Shown here piece after piece: positions 1 to 8,294 of a DNA stretch of 17,280 bases. The position numbers were made by a program, and so were the translations under genes. The stretch is taken from positions 1-17,280 of the forward strand of contig SKHQ01000043.1 in the NCBI GenBank assembly GCA_007116915.1, given 5' to 3'. Position 1 is the stretch's first letter; every line of letters starts with the position of its first letter. Below the pieces are notes generated by a model, which made no database searches, was not told the DNA's origin, and saw only the letters and a program-made list of their open reading frames with translations. This DNA is from Candidatus Methanomethylophilaceae archaeon (GTDB lineage Archaea; Thermoplasmatota; Thermoplasmata; Methanomassiliicoccales; Methanomethylophilaceae).

Positions 1-569
1 ATGATTCCACCATTGGCGTGTTATGGGTTGTGGGAATGGCACTGGGTGTGCTTTTCATCAACCTGACGGACCATAGTGTCGTCCAGGTTAGGTCCTACGA
101 GAGCATCCTTTTCGGAAACGTACTGCTGGTTAGTACGCAGGACCTGCAGATAATGGCGGTAATGATCGTTGTCATATTGGCTATCGTGGCCTTCCTTTAC
201 CGTGACCTGCAGATAGTGACGTTCGATGAGGCCCATGCCCGAATAACCGGGATAAACGTCACATTGATGAATACCTTGCTCTACGTTCTCGTGGCGATAA
301 CCTGTGTGTTCGTGATGAACATCGTCGGCATCGTTCTGGTCATCGCCCTGCTGACCATGCCCGCGGCCTTGGCGAGCATGTTCAGTAACGATATGCGGAA
401 AATAATGGGGCTGGCCATAGTTTCTGCCACTGTCCTCTCCCTGCTCGGATTGATACTGGCTATAGAGTTCGACATACCTCCGGGTGCCTCCATCGTTCTA
501 ACCCTGGGAGCATTCTTCATGATATCCATGGGGATAAGGACCTTGCACGATAAGGGGTATATCAGCTGA
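1..569 (+). CDS. Metal ABC transporter permease (ABC-3/ZnuB-MntB family), 5' end outside window
   Basis: This is the C-terminal 188 residues or so of an inner-membrane permease that would import zinc, manganese or iron with an ATPase and a binding lipoprotein, all presumably left of the window. The frame is open from base 3 and reads DSTIGVLWVVGMALGVLF, which is the conserved middle of ABC-3 permeases (family length about 270-290). The GTG at base 18 is therefore an internal Val and not a start. Several hydrophobic helices follow, including a segment rich in Ile/Val before the TFDEAHARITGI cytoplasmic coupling region and the LLTMPAALA helix. The metal cannot be told from this fragment. It ends in TGA ten bases before the convergent SDR gene, with no obvious terminator between. 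Confidence 0.85.
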   Translation, partial: DSTIGVLWVVGMALGVLFINLTDHSVVQVRSYESILFGNVLLVSTQDLQIMAVMIVVILAIVAFLYRDLQIVTFDEAHARITGINVTLMNTLLYVLVAITCVFVMNIVGIVLVIALLTMPAALASMFSNDMRKIMGLAIVSATVLSLLGLILAIEFDIPPGASIVLTLGAFFMISMGIRTLHDKGYIS

Positions 570-579
570 TCCCACTGAA

Positions 580-1572
580 TCATATGTGACCGTTTTCCCG
601 ATACCATTCCACCGTCTCACGTAGACCGTCATGCAATTTGTGCTGTGGTGAATAGCCTAGATCCTCTTTGATCTTCTCCACGGAGTAACTGCGGTCGCTG
701 GTCACCGCATCAACGGTGCTGATGCGCCACATGAAGTTGTCCCTCCTGAGCAGAGCGTTGACTGCTTGTACCGGAGCGATCAGGACCTTCGCCAGCAACG
801 GTGGGAGTTTGATCCTGGGCATTTTCTTACCCATTATCTCTGCCAGCATACGATAGACCTCTTCATAGGAGTACGACCTATCCTCGCTGACTATGTAAGT
901 CTCCCCCGATGACACATTGGGTTTCTTCAGAGCCAGTATGTGCGCTTGGACGACGTCATCGACGTGAACGAACTGCACATGGCTGCTGCCATCACCGATC
1001 ATGAACCGGGATGCCATCGAATTTGCGAAGGAAGTTATGAACCAGTACGATACGTCGTTCACGTTGCGCGGACCGTATATGCCGGAAGGCCGGAGTATGG
1101 TGCAAGCGATGCCGTTGGCGGCGTATCTGTGCACAACCTCTTCCGCCATCATCTTTGAGCGTCCGTAGTCGAACGAGGGGTTCAAGGGACTGTTCTCATC
1201 GGCAGGGATGGCATCCACTGGACCCATAGCCTCGGTGGACGAGCAGTATATGAAATGCGAAACGCCCTCGGCCATGCAGGCACGGAGTAGGGCCTCGGTG
1301 CCTTCGATGTTTATCCTCTTGTACATCTCCCATTTCCCGGAGAATGTGTAATAGGCGGCGAGATGGATCACAGCATCAACACCACGGACCGCCTCGAGAA
1401 GGGACTCCGGCCTGTCCAGGTGTCCTTCCCGGAGCTCCACCCCGAGACTTTCCAGAAGGGCGGTGTCGCTGCTCTTCCTTATCATCGCGGCGACTTGGTA
1501 ACCTTCCTTGACCAAGGCCTCGGCCATATGACCTCCGAGGAAGCCGGTGGCACCCGTCAGCAGTACCTTCAA
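580..1572 (-). CDS. Extended SDR, NAD(P)-dependent epimerase/dehydratase or sterol-dehydrogenase-like
   Basis: A 330-residue cytosolic oxidoreductase of the extended short-chain dehydrogenase/reductase family. The N-terminal Rossmann motif GATGFLG is at residues 7-13. The SST active-site serine region is at 111-113, the catalytic YGRSK (Tyr136, Lys140) follows, and RPSGIYGPRN at 161-170 is typical of dihydroflavonol-reductase and 3-beta-hydroxysteroid-dehydrogenase-like members. It starts at TTG (1570-1572). That choice is supported by GAGGTG five bases upstream and by MKVLLTGATG being the usual SDR beginning. The start overlaps the luxC-like stop (TTGA), so the two are translationally coupled. 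As third gene of the luxE-luxC operon it probably reduces or oxidises the product made by those enzymes, but the substrate is unknown. Nucleotide-sugar epimerase is less likely given this context. Confidence 0.85.
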   Translation of the reverse strand: MKVLLTGATGFLGGHMAEALVKEGYQVAAMIRKSSDTALLESLGVELREGHLDRPESLLEAVRGVDAVIHLAAYYTFSGKWEMYKRINIEGTEALLRACMAEGVSHFIYCSSTEAMGPVDAIPADENSPLNPSFDYGRSKMMAEEVVHRYAANGIACTILRPSGIYGPRNVNDVSYWFITSFANSMASRFMIGDGSSHVQFVHVDDVVQAHILALKKPNVSSGETYIVSEDRSYSYEEVYRMLAEIMGKKMPRIKLPPLLAKVLIAPVQAVNALLRRDNFMWRISTVDAVTSDRSYSVEKIKEDLGYSPQHKLHDGLRETVEWYRENGHI

Positions 1573-3017
1573 CGAAGCACCTCGCGACCCATTGATTTGT
1601 CGCGCATGTACACTCCGTAAGTGAACAGTTTCGCCATGTCCATACCATCGTACGGTTCGAGCGCACTGCGCATGAACATGTCATCTATGGGCACGATGCG
1701 GTATGCGCCGGTCGAGGGCAGCAGCGGTATGATGGCCTTACGGTTCATATTGCCCAATGCCAGACCTACTGTCTGCACTTTGTCAGCACCCCGGTAGGCG
1801 TTGTTCATGGGGAGGTCCGTGATAAGGTCGATGACCCTCTCTACGTCATCCACTCTTATTATCTCCAGGAAACGACGACGGTTGTGGAACGCTAATGGAC
1901 CATATGCCTGGCTGGCCTCATCCAGGTCGCTAACCCGTTCCGACAGGCTTATCGTCCACATGTTATCCATGTCATCGGAGGAGAATATCTTGGCACCAGC
2001 GAATTGGGCGTATTTCCTGCCACACTGTAATATGAATGCGCCATCGTCGGACATACCCATTGCTATCTTGGAACCCATCTCCTCGAGATGCTTTGCGACC
2101 TTGGCACAGAACTCCTTTGCGGAATCCATGGAACCAAGGAAGGCTGCCTGGGTCGGTGAAGAACACAGTTGCTGGTCGTAGAGTAGTATGTTCAGGGCCA
2201 GTCCGTAGGCGGCCTCGTCATTTGCATTCTCCTCATCAACTACTCCGAAGCCGGTCAGAGGTCCGTTGGAGAAGTACCGAGGCATGTTCGGGTTGCGAGC
2301 GACCTTGGCTGAGACCTCCCCTCGGGCAGGGTCTCCTCCCCAGAAGTTCACCACGCCGATACGGGCGTTGCTGAGCAGATAATCGAGTACCGGACTTCCG
2401 TGTGCGAAGTAACTGACCACGAGGAGGTCCAACATCTCGGTGGCGCCGGTCCGCTTGACCGCCTCCTCCAATGTGCTTATCACCGCAACAACGGCCTCAT
2501 AGTTCGCCAGTGACGGTTTCAATATCGTGAGGTTTCCGGTGACCAGAGAACTTATTGTAGGTATGAATGGCGGCACCAGTGAATTACCTGAACTGATTAT
2601 CAGCGTCGGGCCGCTGGGGTGGTTGCGGATATGCTCATCGCTGGCGATCTCCACCATCCTTTCCAATGATTCCGCGCCTCCGCGGAGGGTGGAGTCCAGG
2701 TTCTTCAGCATCTTACTGGGGTCCAGGACCTCGGCCACGAAGGCCAACTCCAGTTTGATCACTTCCGGTGAATAACCGGTGTTCTGCGCCAGACGCTCAG
2801 CTATTTCAGTGAGCTCCCCGGACTTCCATCTCGACCTCCATATATCGCCCATCTCCTCGATGGTCTTGAGACGTTTCTCCAATGGCAGTGCGGCGGCGGC
2901 CCTTTGCAGCCTGTCCGCCTTAGCCAATATAGCCTCCATCGAGGGTCGGTCGATCTCAGGGTTACGCTGTTCCTCGCTGATGCGGAACTGGTGACCGGGG
3001 CTGTACGGTTGGTTCAT
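1569..3017 (-). CDS. luxC: LuxC-like acyl-CoA/acyl-protein reductase
   Basis: A 482-residue protein of the LuxC family (aldehyde-dehydrogenase superfamily). These proteins reduce an acyl thioester to an aldehyde with NADPH through a covalent acyl-cysteine; in luminous bacteria LuxC works with LuxE. The active-site motif DQQLCSSPTQ is at residues 281-290 with nucleophile Cys285, close to Cys286 of Vibrio LuxC. SSGNSLVPPF (142-151), GNLTILKPS and the NFWGGDPARGEV region are family-typical. The frame extends further upstream into luxE. ATGs lie at 3021-3023 (ATGA overlap with the luxE stop) and 3015-3017. The second is chosen because GGAGG sits seven bases before it but almost touches the first. 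It is sandwiched between the luxE-like and SDR genes with overlaps on both sides. Family assignment is strong; the acyl chain reduced is unknown. Confidence 0.88.
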   Translation of the reverse strand: MNQPYSPGHQFRISEEQRNPEIDRPSMEAILAKADRLQRAAAALPLEKRLKTIEEMGDIWRSRWKSGELTEIAERLAQNTGYSPEVIKLELAFVAEVLDPSKMLKNLDSTLRGGAESLERMVEIASDEHIRNHPSGPTLIISSGNSLVPPFIPTISSLVTGNLTILKPSLANYEAVVAVISTLEEAVKRTGATEMLDLLVVSYFAHGSPVLDYLLSNARIGVVNFWGGDPARGEVSAKVARNPNMPRYFSNGPLTGFGVVDEENANDEAAYGLALNILLYDQQLCSSPTQAAFLGSMDSAKEFCAKVAKHLEEMGSKIAMGMSDDGAFILQCGRKYAQFAGAKIFSSDDMDNMWTISLSERVSDLDEASQAYGPLAFHNRRRFLEIIRVDDVERVIDLITDLPMNNAYRGADKVQTVGLALGNMNRKAIIPLLPSTGAYRIVPIDDMFMRSALEPYDGMDMAKLFTYGVYMRDKSMGREVLR

Positions 3018-3019
3018 CG

Positions 3020-4288
3020 TCATTCCTCCATCAACTCCTCTAGGGTACCGCCGCAGGCACGCTGGAGGTCCCATCCCTCCTTGACGGTCAGTCTCCTCCC
3101 GAACTCGAACTCCTTTCCATAGTAACGGTCAGAAGGATGGTACATCATTATGTCGCCGGGGAAGAAGGCCTCCACCCAGGTCGTCACGAACGGGTTGTAT
3201 ATGCATATCAATCCCTCTTTGCCCGGCTCGTCTATGAGCTCGAAGGTCTTGGGATCCACCAGGAAAACCTCTGATAAGGGATGCGGTATCTTTCCCATAA
3301 GGTCGTGGTGGTCTATGAGCGCAGTCAGAGTTTCCGTCATACCAAGGACGTCCATGAAGGGCGCCACGACGCCGTCACCGCTGCGGGAGAGCGCCTTGAA
3401 ATAATTGCGAGCGCCTTCCGCCATCTCAGCGTAAGGAGGAAGGTCTACGAAGCCCTTCGAGCCACCGCCGGTGACTATGACGCCGCCCTTACCGAGGTTC
3501 ACCGGAGGGGCACGGGTTATAATCTTGGATACCTCACGCTTAAGGTTGCTCATCTCATTGAAGCGCTTGGACATCAGGTAGACGCCGGCGGGAGCGGTGA
3601 AGAAGAGTTTGGGTTCGTCCTTGCTCTTCAGGAAACGCAGGATGTTCTTCTTGTCGGGCTGCAGGCGCTGCCAAAAAGTCTCACCCTCCTCGGCCTCACG
3701 CATGCTCATCCCATAAAGGAGTTCGATCCCTTTGGATTCAAGCGCCAGCTCCACGAAGGCCACGAAACTGAGCACGTTCCTAAGTTCAGGAGCGGCCATG
3801 AACAGGGCGAGCCCTTTGTTCTCCTCCAGCTCGTGACCGTAAACGTACTCGAAAAGGTCGGCATTGGCCTTGACCATTATCGCCAGGTCCAATGGGCTGC
3901 GGTAGATCTTGACCGGAGCCTTTCCCGTGGTGCCACTGGATTGGAAAAATTCGCCGCCCTCGTCAACGTCATCGATGACGAAGCGTTCCTGGCCGCCGCC
4001 GCGTAGCATGTCGGCGGGCACGACCAATTTGACAAGGTCGGCCTTCTCCGCTTTCTCTGGAACGATGTCCAGCCTCTCGAACAACGACGAGTAGTAATCT
4101 GAATTGTCGCGGAAGAATGCCAGCGACTCGCGCATCAGTTGTTTTCTGAGCTCCGCCAGCTCATCTGCTGACATTGTGAACAGTTTCGGATCGTGTATGA
4201 TGTCCCAAACCTTCTCCACGAATGGGTTCCCGCGGAGTTTGCTCTTTGAGGCTTTCTCTTTGATCTCATTGATTCCCAGAATGACCAC
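3020..4288 (-). CDS. luxE: LuxE-like acyl-protein synthetase
   Basis: A 422-residue member of the adenylate-forming LuxE family, which activates a carboxylic acid with ATP and passes the acyl group via an enzyme cysteine to LuxC. The AMP-binding P-loop SSGTTGKAP is at 117-125, TGGGSKG at 273-279, the GMTET adenylate motif at 316-320 and PGD at 377-379. Cys412 near the C-terminus (RACGGT) matches the place of the acyl-carrying cysteine of bacterial LuxE. It is first gene of the luxE-luxC-SDR operon and its stop overlaps the luxC start region. The start is uncertain. GTG at 4286-4288 is the first start codon in frame but lies within a GGGGGTGG purine run that would itself serve as ribosome site, so true initiation could be slightly downstream at a non-standard codon. 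A TATA-like element lies about 35-45 bases upstream. Confidence 0.87.
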   Translation of the reverse strand: MVILGINEIKEKASKSKLRGNPFVEKVWDIIHDPKLFTMSADELAELRKQLMRESLAFFRDNSDYYSSLFERLDIVPEKAEKADLVKLVVPADMLRGGGQERFVIDDVDEGGEFFQSSGTTGKAPVKIYRSPLDLAIMVKANADLFEYVYGHELEENKGLALFMAAPELRNVLSFVAFVELALESKGIELLYGMSMREAEEGETFWQRLQPDKKNILRFLKSKDEPKLFFTAPAGVYLMSKRFNEMSNLKREVSKIITRAPPVNLGKGGVIVTGGGSKGFVDLPPYAEMAEGARNYFKALSRSGDGVVAPFMDVLGMTETLTALIDHHDLMGKIPHPLSEVFLVDPKTFELIDEPGKEGLICIYNPFVTTWVEAFFPGDIMMYHPSDRYYGKEFEFGRRLTVKEGWDLQRACGGTLEELMEE

Positions 4289-4320
4289 CCCCGGCCGTCA
4301 AATCTGGAACGTCATGATTG

Positions 4321-4334
4321 CATATTTTAATATC
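4321..4334 (-). promoter_or_regulatory. TATA-like promoter of the luxE-luxC-SDR operon
   Basis: In the 66-bp gap between pycA and luxE the minus strand reads GATATTAAAATATG, the best match there to an archaeal TATA box. Transcription would begin about 25 bases downstream near 4300, giving a very short leader that contains the GGGGGTGG ribosome site. This suggests the lux-like operon is transcribed separately from pyc, although read-through from pycA cannot be excluded. Confidence 0.45.
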
Positions 4335-4354
4335 GCCATCTGATTATGCGGAAA

Positions 4355-5836
4355 TCATCCCTTAGGTTGGTTGCTTCTCACGTAAACATCCACCGCGGCG
4401 GTTATAGCGGCTATCTCGCGACCTTGCCGGAACGACTCCGCCAATGTCTGCATCCGCGATTCCTCATCCTCCATGTAACCCTTGAGCTTGTTGAGTATGT
4501 CCTGTTCCTGTAGGAAGTGGGTGTGGGTGTCGCCACGGATGAAGGCGCGGTTGTTCATGATGGCATAATGCAGGGGAAGGGTGGTCTTGACGCCGAGTAT
4601 CACGTATTCGTAAATAGCCCGGCGCATCCTTTGTATGGCCTCGTTGCGGTCAGAGCCGTAAGCGCACAGCTTGGAGACCATCGAGTCATACTGCGCCGGG
4701 ATGGTGTATCCCATGTGCACACCGGAGTCGACCCTGATACCAGGCCCTCCGGGTGAACGGTAGCGTAGTATCTTACCGGGGTCTGCATTGAAATCATTCA
4801 TCGGGTCCTCGGCGTTGACACGGCACTCGATGGCATGGCCGCGGATGGTGATGTCCTTCTGTTTCAATCTCAGTGGTTCACCGGCGGCTATGGCCAACTG
4901 CTGTTTCACCAGATCCACGCCGGTGATCATCTCGGTTATGGTATGTTCCACCTGTAGACGGGTGTTCATCTCCATGAAATAATGCTTGCCGTCAGCGTAC
5001 AGGAACTCCACCGTACCAGCGTTGGTGTAACCGACGGTCTTGGCAACCGTGAGGGCGGACTGGGTTATCGATTCGCGCAGCTCCTCGGTCATTATGGGAC
5101 AGGGCGCCTCTTCCACCAGTTTCTGATAACGCCTTTGAATCGAACACTCCCTCTCGAATAGATGCACGGCATCGCCATGCTCATCGGCCAGCACTTGAAC
5201 CTCGATGTGGCGGGGCTTCTCCAGATACTTCTCTATGAACACTGTGGCATCGCCGAAAGCAGAGCTAGCTATCCTCATGGCCTTCTCTATGGCCTCCTCC
5301 AATTCATCTTCGGAGTGTACTATCTGCATCCCAATACCACCGCCTCCGGCGCTGGCCTTGGTGATTACAGGATAGCCTATCTTAGCGGCTATGTCCCGAG
5401 CCTCGTCAACGTTCTTGACGCCGCCCTCGGTACCCTCCAGCACAGGAACGCCGGCATCACGCATCATCTTCTTGCTGCCGATCTTTGATCCCATGACCTC
5501 CATTGCCTTGGATGGCGGACCGATGAATTTGACGCCTGTATCCTCACAGAGTTTTGCGAATTGGCTATTCTCGGCCAGGAAACCGTATCCAGGATGTATG
5601 GCCTCAGAACCGGATTGCTGGACAACCTCCATGATCCTCTCCATGTTGAGGTAGCTCTTACGGGGATGGGCCTCGCCGACACAGAAAGCCTCGTCGGCGT
5701 ACTTCACGTGAAGAGCGTTCTTATCGGGTTCGGAGTAGATTGCTACCGTCTCTATACCCAATTCACGGCAGGCGCGCATAACGCGTATGGCGATCTCGCC
5801 ACGGTTGGCGATCAATACCTTATCAAAGAATGCCAT
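4355..5836 (-). CDS. pycA: Pyruvate carboxylase subunit A (biotin carboxylase)
   Basis: A 493-residue biotin carboxylase. It uses ATP and bicarbonate to carboxylate the biotin carried by PycB, the first half-reaction of pyruvate to oxaloacetate, which feeds aspartate and glutamate synthesis in methanogens. The N-terminal domain begins KVLIANRGEIA, HPGYGFLAEN is at 81-90, the ATP-grasp glycine loop GGGGIGM at 164-170, RRYQKLVEEAP at 235-245 and the catalytic block FMEMNTRLQVEH at 288-299. Length fits archaeal PycA and AccC. It starts at ATG with GGGGGTG five bases upstream, 12 bp after pycB, so the two are one operon. On sequence alone it could be the acetyl-CoA carboxylase subunit AccC, but the pycB partner decides. 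Confidence 0.94.
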   Translation of the reverse strand: MAFFDKVLIANRGEIAIRVMRACRELGIETVAIYSEPDKNALHVKYADEAFCVGEAHPRKSYLNMERIMEVVQQSGSEAIHPGYGFLAENSQFAKLCEDTGVKFIGPPSKAMEVMGSKIGSKKMMRDAGVPVLEGTEGGVKNVDEARDIAAKIGYPVITKASAGGGGIGMQIVHSEDELEEAIEKAMRIASSAFGDATVFIEKYLEKPRHIEVQVLADEHGDAVHLFERECSIQRRYQKLVEEAPCPIMTEELRESITQSALTVAKTVGYTNAGTVEFLYADGKHYFMEMNTRLQVEHTITEMITGVDLVKQQLAIAAGEPLRLKQKDITIRGHAIECRVNAEDPMNDFNADPGKILRYRSPGGPGIRVDSGVHMGYTIPAQYDSMVSKLCAYGSDRNEAIQRMRRAIYEYVILGVKTTLPLHYAIMNNRAFIRGDTHTHFLQEQDILNKLKGYMEDEESRMQTLAESFRQGREIAAITAAVDVYVRSNQPKG

Positions 5837-5848
5837 CTCAGCACCCCC

Positions 5849-7585
5849 TCACTCCACCACCATCAGCACATCGCCGCTGGATACAACGTCGCCACTGTCT
5901 ACGAAGATATCCTTGACGGTACCGTCCTGGGGGCTGTGTATGGGATTCTCCATCTTCATCGCCTCTAGTATCACAAGGGTGTCGCCCTTCTTTACTTTGG
6001 CTCCACGCTGGACCGGTACCTTGAGCACCATTCCGGTCATGTTGCTCTTGACACCTCCGGGCATATCGCCACGAGGCGCCTTTTCATTGCCGGCGACGGG
6101 TGCGGCGGCGGTACCGTCCACGGAGACGATACGCACGGAGAACACCTCTCCATCCACCTCGACCTCCATGGCGGCAGGTATGGTCCCGACTGGCTGTGCA
6201 GTACCTGGCTTGGGAGGCAGGCATTCGCACTTCCTCTCCCCCTTGAGGAAGGAAGGTGCGATGCTGGGATATATGATGTAGCTGAGGATGTCCTCATCCT
6301 TCTTCACTATGCCCAGGTCCATGGCCTCCTTCTTCATCTTCTCATACATGGGTTCGAGGAGATCGGCGGGACGGACGGTCACTACCTCCGCGTCACCGAT
6401 GATCCTCTTCCGTATCTCAGAAGAGATGGGTTTCGGTGGCTTGCCGTAAAGGCCTAGAACGTAATCCTTGACCTCCTTGGTCACATTGCTGTAACGCTCC
6501 CCGCCGGAAAGGATGTTGAATATGGCCTGAGTGCCGACTATCTGACTGGTAGGCGTGACCAATGGCGGATATCCAAGGTCCTCACGCACCTTCGGGATCT
6601 CCTCGAAGACATCATTCAATCTGTCGAAGGCGTCCTGCTCTTTCAGTTGAGATATCATGTTGGATATCATGCCGCCGGGGAGTTGGTATATGAGAACGTC
6701 GGCGTCCACCCGTTCGGATACAGGGTCAACCAGACCACCGTATTTTTCACGTAGTGTGAGACATAGGTTGCGGGCCTTCCGTAGATGGTTGATGTCCAGA
6801 CCGCTGTCGCGGGCGGTTCCTTGGACGGCGGCGACTATACTCTCAGTGGCAGGTTGTGATGTACCGAATGCGAAGGGGGACATGGCGGTGTCGACGATAT
6901 CGACACCGGCATCGATGGCAGCCTGGTAGCTCATAGGGGCTAGGCCGCTGGTTGAATGTGAGTGTAAACAGACGAGTATGTCCATCTCATCCTTTATCCC
7001 GGTGATTATCTCCACCGCCTCCTGGGGCGTTATTAGTCCTGCCATATCCTTGATGGCGATGGAGTCGCAGTCCAAGGAGTAAAGCTCCTTGGCCATCTCT
7101 ATGAATGAGGCACTGTCGTGCACGGGACTGGTGGTATAGGAAATGGCTCCCTGGAGGTGGGCTCCGTTGTTCTTCACCTCCACCATTGACTTCTTCATGT
7201 TACGGACGTCGTTCAAAGCATCGAATACGCGGAAGTTGCTTACGCCGTTGTCGGTTGCTGCAGCTACGAATTTCTCCACCACGTCATCGGGATAGTGACG
7301 GTAACCCACCAGATTCTGCCCTCGTAATAGCATCTGTATGGGAGTCTTGTGCAATACCTCCTTCAGCCTACGCAAACGCTCCCAGGGGTCTTCAGCCAGG
7401 AACCTCATGCTGCAGTCGAAGGTCGCCCCGCCCCATGCCTCTACCGACCAGAAACCCATTTCATCCATGGATTTGGCCAGTTCTATCATATCATCGGTAC
7501 GCATGCGGGTGGCGATCAAAGACTGGTGTGCGTCACGTAATGTGGTATCGGTGATCTTCAATTTTGTAGGGCTGGCAGGACACAT
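5849..7585 (-). CDS. pycB: Pyruvate carboxylase subunit B (carboxyltransferase plus biotinyl domain)
   Basis: A 578-residue subunit that moves the carboxyl group from biotin to pyruvate. The TIM-barrel carboxyltransferase domain carries DTTLRDAHQS (13-22), EAWGGATFD (49-57), LLRGQNLVGY (86-95), the IKDMAG lysine (Lys179, carbamylated in homologues) and LHSHSTSG (207-214) with metal-binding histidines. A conserved PYC/OADA domain follows, then an Ala/Pro-rich linker and a biotinyl domain with EAMKMEN, Lys544 being the biotin site. AGAGGT lies about eight bases before the ATG. OadA of sodium-pumping decarboxylases has the same architecture, but no oadB or oadG is nearby and pycA follows directly, so the anaplerotic enzyme is favoured. 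Biotin for Lys544 would come from the upstream BioY transporter and BirA. Confidence 0.94.
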   Translation of the reverse strand: MCPASPTKLKITDTTLRDAHQSLIATRMRTDDMIELAKSMDEMGFWSVEAWGGATFDCSMRFLAEDPWERLRRLKEVLHKTPIQMLLRGQNLVGYRHYPDDVVEKFVAAATDNGVSNFRVFDALNDVRNMKKSMVEVKNNGAHLQGAISYTTSPVHDSASFIEMAKELYSLDCDSIAIKDMAGLITPQEAVEIITGIKDEMDILVCLHSHSTSGLAPMSYQAAIDAGVDIVDTAMSPFAFGTSQPATESIVAAVQGTARDSGLDINHLRKARNLCLTLREKYGGLVDPVSERVDADVLIYQLPGGMISNMISQLKEQDAFDRLNDVFEEIPKVREDLGYPPLVTPTSQIVGTQAIFNILSGGERYSNVTKEVKDYVLGLYGKPPKPISSEIRKRIIGDAEVVTVRPADLLEPMYEKMKKEAMDLGIVKKDEDILSYIIYPSIAPSFLKGERKCECLPPKPGTAQPVGTIPAAMEVEVDGEVFSVRIVSVDGTAAAPVAGNEKAPRGDMPGGVKSNMTGMVLKVPVQRGAKVKKGDTLVILEAMKMENPIHSPQDGTVKDIFVDSGDVVSSGDVLMVVE

Positions 7586-7627
7586 GAGAGTTACCTCTGT
7601 CTGATTTGAAATCTCATAAAAACTGTT

Positions 7628-7662
7628 TCAGCAGAAATCAGCAGTACAAGTATAAAATATTT
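7628..7662 (-). promoter_or_regulatory. pycBA promoter with tandem repeat between TATA and start site
   Basis: The minus strand has ATATTTTATACT (7662-7651), a good archaeal TATA box, in the 79-bp gap between ecfT and pycB. Between it and the expected transcription start (about 7630) is a direct repeat, CTGCTGA at 7644-7638 and again at 7634-7628, with a period of 10 bp. That places both copies on one face of the helix, which suits a repressor site. The repressor is unknown; BirA is only a guess. Confidence 0.45.
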
Positions 7663-7664
7663 CA

Positions 7665-8294
7665 CTAAAACAACCAAAAAGATGTGGAAAACGTAAGTAA
7701 AGCTATGAAAGTCAGAGAAACATCGGCTTTAGTGGTAACGAATCTCGGCGTTATCTCCCCGCCGGCGCTGTAGCCGCGGACTGTGAGCAGCTTGGAAGCC
7801 TCCTCAGTACGCCGCAGTTGGTTTACCACCAAGTTCATCGCCAACGGCACCATGCTGGTCACCGATATCGGCATACCCTTTATGGCCATGGCCTGCTTTA
7901 TCTTAACGAGGTCATGGCTTATCAGCTGCAGACTCTGCAGCCCCATCTCAGCGGTGAGGCCGATATCGAAACCGATCCTATTACCCAACAACCATACCGA
8001 GACGTCCAGTAGTTCGCTCTCCTGGCGGTCGAAATAGGCCCAGGCCGCTATCAGAATGATGGGTATCATCCTTACTAGATAACTCAGACCCAGACCTCCA
8101 GTGTATTCTGAAACCAACGCGGTGAGCGTGATCATAAGCAGAACTCCGAAGAGCATGCGGGGATGAGGAATGGCCTTGAGACGGGGTGTGAACAGTAACC
8201 ACCACAGGAATGCGATGACCGCACCGCCCATGCTCATGAAGGCCGCCGTGGACAGCAGTATGGTGGCCGCTATCCTCAATCGCGGATCGCGCAT
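7665..8294 (-). CDS. ecfT: ECF transporter transmembrane component (EcfT/BioN-like)
   Basis: A 209-residue membrane protein that couples the two ATPases to the substrate-binding BioY. Hydrophobic segments lie roughly at residues 8-36, 48-62, 71-87 and 193-209. Two EcfT coupling motifs are visible: KQAMAIKGMPI (133-143), and EEASKLLTVRGY (164-175) with the conserved Ala-x-x-x-Arg-Gly pattern. At 209 residues it is somewhat short for the family, mainly at the C-terminus, which stops right after the last helix. It overlaps the ATPase gene by 19 bases and has GGAGG four bases before its ATG. The stop is TAG followed in frame by TGA, notable in a Pyl-decoding genome. T-runs at the gene end (TTTTTGG, TTTT) could terminate the transporter transcript before pycB. 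Confidence 0.85.
   Translation of the reverse strand: MRDPRLRIAATILLSTAAFMSMGGAVIAFLWWLLFTPRLKAIPHPRMLFGVLLMITLTALVSEYTGGLGLSYLVRMIPIILIAAWAYFDRQESELLDVSVWLLGNRIGFDIGLTAEMGLQSLQLISHDLVKIKQAMAIKGMPISVTSMVPLAMNLVVNQLRRTEEASKLLTVRGYSAGGEITPRFVTTKADVSLTFIALLTFSTSFWLF

Noticed and set aside
3281..4006. 241-codon plus-strand frame
   Set aside because: It is antisense to the well-supported luxE-like gene, shows no family motifs and arises from the codon bias of that gene.
580..4288. Bioluminescence operon
   Set aside because: LuxA/LuxB luciferase genes are absent and luminescence needs oxygen; only the acid-activation and reduction functions are suggested.
5849..7585. Oxaloacetate decarboxylase alpha subunit (OadA)
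   Set aside because: Same domain layout, but pycA follows within 12 bp and no membrane beta or gamma subunit gene is present.
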